A stretch of DNA of 64,000 nucleotides. Source: Chitinophaga sp. XS-30 (GTDB lineage Bacteria; Bacteroidota; Bacteroidia; Chitinophagales; Chitinophagaceae). The notes beneath the pieces are model-generated. The model saw nothing but the letters and a program-made list of their open reading frames with translations. It ran no database searches and had not been told where the DNA came from. Both the position numbers and the translations under genes were made by a program. Positions 61,164-64,000 of the stretch are shown in pieces; position 1 is the stretch's first letter; each line of letters begins with the position of its first letter. Where the stretch lies: positions 866,032 through 930,031 of the forward strand of contig NZ_CP043006.1 of assembly GCF_008086345.1 (NCBI RefSeq), in the 5' to 3' direction.

Positions 61164-62111
61164 TCAGTCTTTAAATATTGAATCTTCATTCTCCTCTTCC
61201 TTTTCCGCCGGCAGTTCAAAGGTCTGGCCCGCCGCTTTTGCACGTTTGTGTAATACAGTCAGCAAAAATCCGACCAGTAACAGGCTGATGGCACCGTAAT
61301 AAAGCGGGGTATGCTCGTCTTTCAGCACATCATAATCAATCATTTTTGACTGGTACAGGTACACCAGCACTACCTGCAACCCGTTGTTGAGGAAGTGGGC
61401 GGCAATGGACAGCCAGAGGTTGCCGGTGAGCAGGTAAATGGCGCCCATGACAAAGCCCAGCACTACTCTCGGTATAAAACCAAGGAACTGCATATGAATG
61501 GCACTGAACAGTATGGCGGTAATGATCACGGCCAGCCAGCCATTCTTTACGATCTGCATGATCAGCCGTTGCAGCACGCCCCGGAAGAACAGCTCTTCCG
61601 CGATGGCCGGCAGGAGGGCCAGCAGCAGCAGGGAGAAAAGCATATCGCTCAGGCCGGGCATATCCAGCAGCAATTTCGTCTGTTCCGCCGCCAGGTCTTC
61701 CATATCCCGGATGGCATAGGATACCTGCCAGCTGTTGTTCCATTCCGCCGTTACGCCCACCAGCGGCAGGGCGCAGGCCAGCACCAGAACGGCCAGCACC
61801 AGCTGGCTTCCCTTCGGGGCCTGCCGCATGCCCAGGTATAGCGCCGGGCGGGGATGCGCCAGGTAGGCGAAGATCAGCGCCGGCGCCAGAAAGCCCACCA
61901 CCGTGTACAACAGCTGTACGGTCTTGAGCCCCCGCACAAAAGCCGGATCTTTCCAGACTGTGGCATCGCGGAACTGTTCTATCGTATAGCCGCCGCTGAT
62001 AGCCGGAAAAAATCCGGCCATGAACAGGGAATGCAACATCATGAACGCAAACATCAGGCCCAGGAAGGTCACCAGTTGCATGAAAGGGGAATATTGACGG
62101 AGGTAGCCCAT
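61164..62111 (-). CDS. CPBP-family intramembrane glutamic protease
   Basis: Polytopic membrane protein of 315 residues from the ATG at 62111. The CPBP (Abi/CAAX) motifs are present: Glu172-Glu173 and Arg177 in AEELFFRGVLQRL and His206 in FSAIHMQFLG. Such proteins are putative intramembrane peptidases, some linked to bacteriocin immunity; here the phospholipid-gene context gives no clear target. A TTG 6 nt upstream (62117) is also in frame but less likely. Confidence 0.85.
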   Translation of the reverse strand: MGYLRQYSPFMQLVTFLGLMFAFMMLHSLFMAGFFPAISGGYTIEQFRDATVWKDPAFVRGLKTVQLLYTVVGFLAPALIFAYLAHPRPALYLGMRQAPKGSQLVLAVLVLACALPLVGVTAEWNNSWQVSYAIRDMEDLAAEQTKLLLDMPGLSDMLFSLLLLALLPAIAEELFFRGVLQRLIMQIVKNGWLAVIITAILFSAIHMQFLGFIPRVVLGFVMGAIYLLTGNLWLSIAAHFLNNGLQVVLVYLYQSKMIDYDVLKDEHTPLYYGAISLLLVGFLLTVLHKRAKAAGQTFELPAEKEEENEDSIFKD

Positions 62112-62171
62112 AAACAATCGCTGTAGTAAATTTGCGTAAATTTACAGCGTGTTTGCCAGTGTTCGGCAAAA

Positions 62172-62179
62172 TACATTTG
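62172..62179 (+). promoter_or_regulatory. -7 box for dusB
   Basis: TACATTTG, matching TAnnTTTG, 12 bp before the ATG at 62192, with TTTG 16 bp upstream (62152-62155). Confidence 0.55.
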
Positions 62180-62191
62180 AATACGGATTAT

Positions 62192-63259
62192 ATGGTGAAA
62201 ATAGGCGATATAGAACTGGGTGAATTTCCGCTGCTGCTGGCGCCCATGGAAGATGTGAGCGATCCTCCCTTCCGTGTGGTATGCAAAGCGAACGGGGCGG
62301 ACCTGATGTATTCCGAGTTCATTTCTTCGGAGGGGCTTATCCGTGATGCGATCAAAAGCCGGCAGAAACTGGATATTTTCGATTACGAACGCCCCGTGGG
62401 CATACAGATCTTCGGCGGGGACGAGGAGCCGATGGCGATGGCCGCCCAGATCGTGGAAGCTGCGAATCCGGATTTGCTGGACATCAATTTCGGCTGCCCG
62501 GTGAAAAAAGTGACCTGCAAGGGCGCCGGAGCCGGCATCCTGAAAGATATTCCCAAAATGGTACGGCTTACCGAAGCCGTGGTGAAGGCCACACGCCTGC
62601 CCGTGACCGTCAAAACCCGGCTGGGGTGGGACGATAACACCAAAAACATCGAGGAAGTGGCGGAGAGGCTGCAGGACGTGGGGATCAAAGCGCTCACCAT
62701 CCATGGCCGCACCCGCACGCAGATGTATAAGGGGAATGCGGACTGGTCCCTCATCGGCAAAGTGAAGAACAATCCCCGGATCCGTATTCCCATTTTTGGT
62801 AACGGGGACATCTGTACGCCGGAACAGGCCCTGGCCGCCCGGCAGAAATTCGGGATAGACGGGGTAATGATCGGCCGCGCCGCCATCGGGTACCCCTGGA
62901 TTTTCAATGAAATAAAACATTACCTTCAAACCGGCAGCCACCTGCCGCCGCCTACGGTGGAGGAACGGGTGAAAGTCTGCAAGCAGCACCTTCACCACAG
63001 CGTCAGCTGGAAGGGCGAGATCGTGGGCATACTGGAGATGCGCAGGCATTATGCCAATTACCTGAAAGGTTTGCCGCACATCAAAGAATTCCGCGCACAA
63101 TTAGTAACTTGCAATACACCGTCAGCGGTAGAAGAGGTCTTGGATGCCATCGCATTACAGTATAAAGATCATATATTTGAGCGGACAATGCCCCTGATAG
63201 CTGATACAACCGAATCGTCAGTTCATCCAGATGAAGTAGTGTGTGGTTTCCCTGGTTGA
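62192..63259 (+). CDS. dusB: tRNA-dihydrouridine synthase, DusB type
   Basis: FMN enzyme reducing uridine to dihydrouridine in tRNA D-loops, 355 residues. APMEDVSDPPFR (17-28) binds FMN, the catalytic Cys109 is in GCPVKKVTCKGAGAG, and TIHGRTR and GRAAIGYPWIF are further Dus motifs. The start at 62192 is preferred over 62132, which would read through the promoter box. The C-terminus beyond residue 320 is poorly conserved. The HNH-like gene starts 31 bp downstream. Confidence 0.92.
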   Translation: MVKIGDIELGEFPLLLAPMEDVSDPPFRVVCKANGADLMYSEFISSEGLIRDAIKSRQKLDIFDYERPVGIQIFGGDEEPMAMAAQIVEAANPDLLDINFGCPVKKVTCKGAGAGILKDIPKMVRLTEAVVKATRLPVTVKTRLGWDDNTKNIEEVAERLQDVGIKALTIHGRTRTQMYKGNADWSLIGKVKNNPRIRIPIFGNGDICTPEQALAARQKFGIDGVMIGRAAIGYPWIFNEIKHYLQTGSHLPPPTVEERVKVCKQHLHHSVSWKGEIVGILEMRRHYANYLKGLPHIKEFRAQLVTCNTPSAVEEVLDAIALQYKDHIFERTMPLIADTTESSVHPDEVVCGFPG

Positions 63260-63290
63260 TCCCTTTGAATCACAAAAAAATACCTTCACA

Positions 63291-63860
63291 ATGGCCACGA
63301 TTAAAAATCTGAGGAACGAAGTCTGGAAAGACTTGCAGATTAAAAACAAAGCTGCGCTGCGCAAACGGTACGCAGTGTCCAACATGGGACGGGTGATCAG
63401 TTACCGTGAAAGCATCGAGGATGGCAAATTGTTGACCGGCTCTACCGTAGAGGGATATACGGTGCTGAACATCAAACCGGCGGATACCTACCAGTCCCTT
63501 TACCTTCATCGTGAAGTGGCCAAGCTGTTTTCCCCGAAATCAGGCCGATCGCAGAAATACGTCATACATCTGGATTTCGATAAAAAGAACAATAAAGTTT
63601 CCAATCTCCGCTGGGCGTCCAAGGAGGAAATGGAAAAACACCAGCAAAAAAGCCCGGCCAAACTGGCCTACAAGGAAAAACAGCGCAACCGTCTGAAAGG
63701 GCTCAAGCTGAACGTTGCGAAGGTAAAAAGCATCAAACGCCTGCTGGAAAAGCCCGGCCGGAAAACGATGAAACAGATCGCCGAACAGTTCGATATCAGT
63801 GAAATGCAGCTGTACCGCATCAAAAGCGGCGAGAACTGGGGGCATGTAACACTGGATTAA
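63291..63860 (+). CDS. NUMOD4/HNH-like DNA-binding protein
   Basis: Basic protein of 189 residues. The N-terminus resembles NUMOD4 (EVWKDL at 10-15, then YAVSNMGRVISYRE at 27-40), found in homing-endonuclease-associated proteins. The middle matches an HNH_3-type core: YLHREVAKLF (71-80) and IHLDFDKKNNKVSNLRWAS (92-110), but the usual Asn before the second His is Ile92, so nuclease activity is doubtful. The C-terminus (about 145-183) looks like a helix-turn-helix (MKQIAEQFDISEMQLYRI). Possibly a domesticated regulator. It ends at a strong terminator. Confidence 0.7.
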   Translation: MATIKNLRNEVWKDLQIKNKAALRKRYAVSNMGRVISYRESIEDGKLLTGSTVEGYTVLNIKPADTYQSLYLHREVAKLFSPKSGRSQKYVIHLDFDKKNNKVSNLRWASKEEMEKHQQKSPAKLAYKEKQRNRLKGLKLNVAKVKSIKRLLEKPGRKTMKQIAEQFDISEMQLYRIKSGENWGHVTLD

Positions 63861-63900
63861 AGCCTGAGTCATCAGGAATAGTCATATTGATGTTGTCTGA

Positions 63901-63936
63901 CGATGGTCTCCGGTTTTCGGAGGCCATCGCCTTTTT
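63901..63936 (+). terminator. Rho-independent terminator after the HNH-like gene
   Basis: A 12-bp stem CGATGGTCTCCG/CGGAGGCCATCG with one T-G pair, 5-nt loop GTTTT, then CCTTTTT. Downstream to the window end nothing is recognised. Confidence 0.85.
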
Positions 63937-64000
63937 ACACTGCCTTGCAGGGTTGCAGGTTTTGTCATACCTTACTCTTCCAAAATGATAGACTGTTATG

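Noticed and set aside
61164..62111. CPBP protease as part of an abortive-infection or bacteriocin system
   Set aside because: It sits in a conserved housekeeping order with DUF2007, cdsA and psd, with no toxin or peptide gene close by.

Overview
The window reads as a chromosomal segment of a Bacteroidota bacterium, most likely a Chitinophaga-like member of Chitinophagaceae. Reasons: SusC/SusD pairs driven by ECF sigma and FecR anti-sigma pairs, the gliding lipoprotein GldH, BatD/BatE, DUF4834 and DUF2007 proteins, a GC content near 50-55%, and promoters of the Bacteroidota type (-7 box TAnnTTTG) in front of many genes instead of E. coli-type boxes. No phage, insertion sequence, CRISPR array or rRNA operon is visible.

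Layout. 1-4146: a SusC-type receptor cut by the left edge, its FecR anti-sigma gene and a divergent ECF sigma gene. 4329-9665: an exported SAM hydrolase, a hotdog thioesterase, a SixA-type phosphatase, a long PurF-type amidotransferase and a two-parvulin SurA-like chaperone. 9792-14987: the rimP-nusA-infB transcription/translation operon, with a hairpin terminator between nusA and infB and another after infB. 15180-17048: small membrane proteins (DUF2752, TM2, DUF4834), a HAD phosphatase and one tRNA with a CAT anticodon.

17222-31601 is a complete polysaccharide utilisation locus on the minus strand: ECF sigma, FecR, SusC, SusD, FAD-dependent oxidoreductase, GH-A glycosidase lipoprotein, a surface lipoprotein, a CxPxR sulfatase and a second, paralogous GH-A glycosidase. 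It probably handles a sulfated glycan; the substrate cannot be read from sequence alone.

31815-48897 is mixed: AI-2E-type permease, NTF2-like protein, an AraC regulator, a fibre-like secreted protein, purU, an AT-rich unknown gene bracketed by a duplicated purU 3' end, lipoproteins, two short-chain dehydrogenases, a GAF/LytS-type kinase, pheS, 3-hydroxyacyl-CoA dehydrogenase, an LpxD-type acyltransferase and a Crp/Fnr regulator. A likely small RNA gene lies at about 47885-47968.

48918-63860 is mostly housekeeping: RluE-type pseudouridine synthase, YicC nuclease, GldH, two two-component systems (HisKA/OmpR and LytS/LytTR), BatE and BatD, an SDR, a YjjG-type nucleotidase, a phospholipid operon (CPBP protease, DUF2007, cdsA, psd), a DusB-type dihydrouridine synthase and a NUMOD4/HNH-like protein.

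The most unusual items are the purU 3'-end duplication enclosing a foreign-looking gene (39048-39963), a conserved 3'-flanking hairpin element seen twice (8209-8266 and 58946-59010), the small RNA candidate and the apparently exported SAM hydrolase. No clearly new multi-gene system is evident; the purU mini-island is the best lead.
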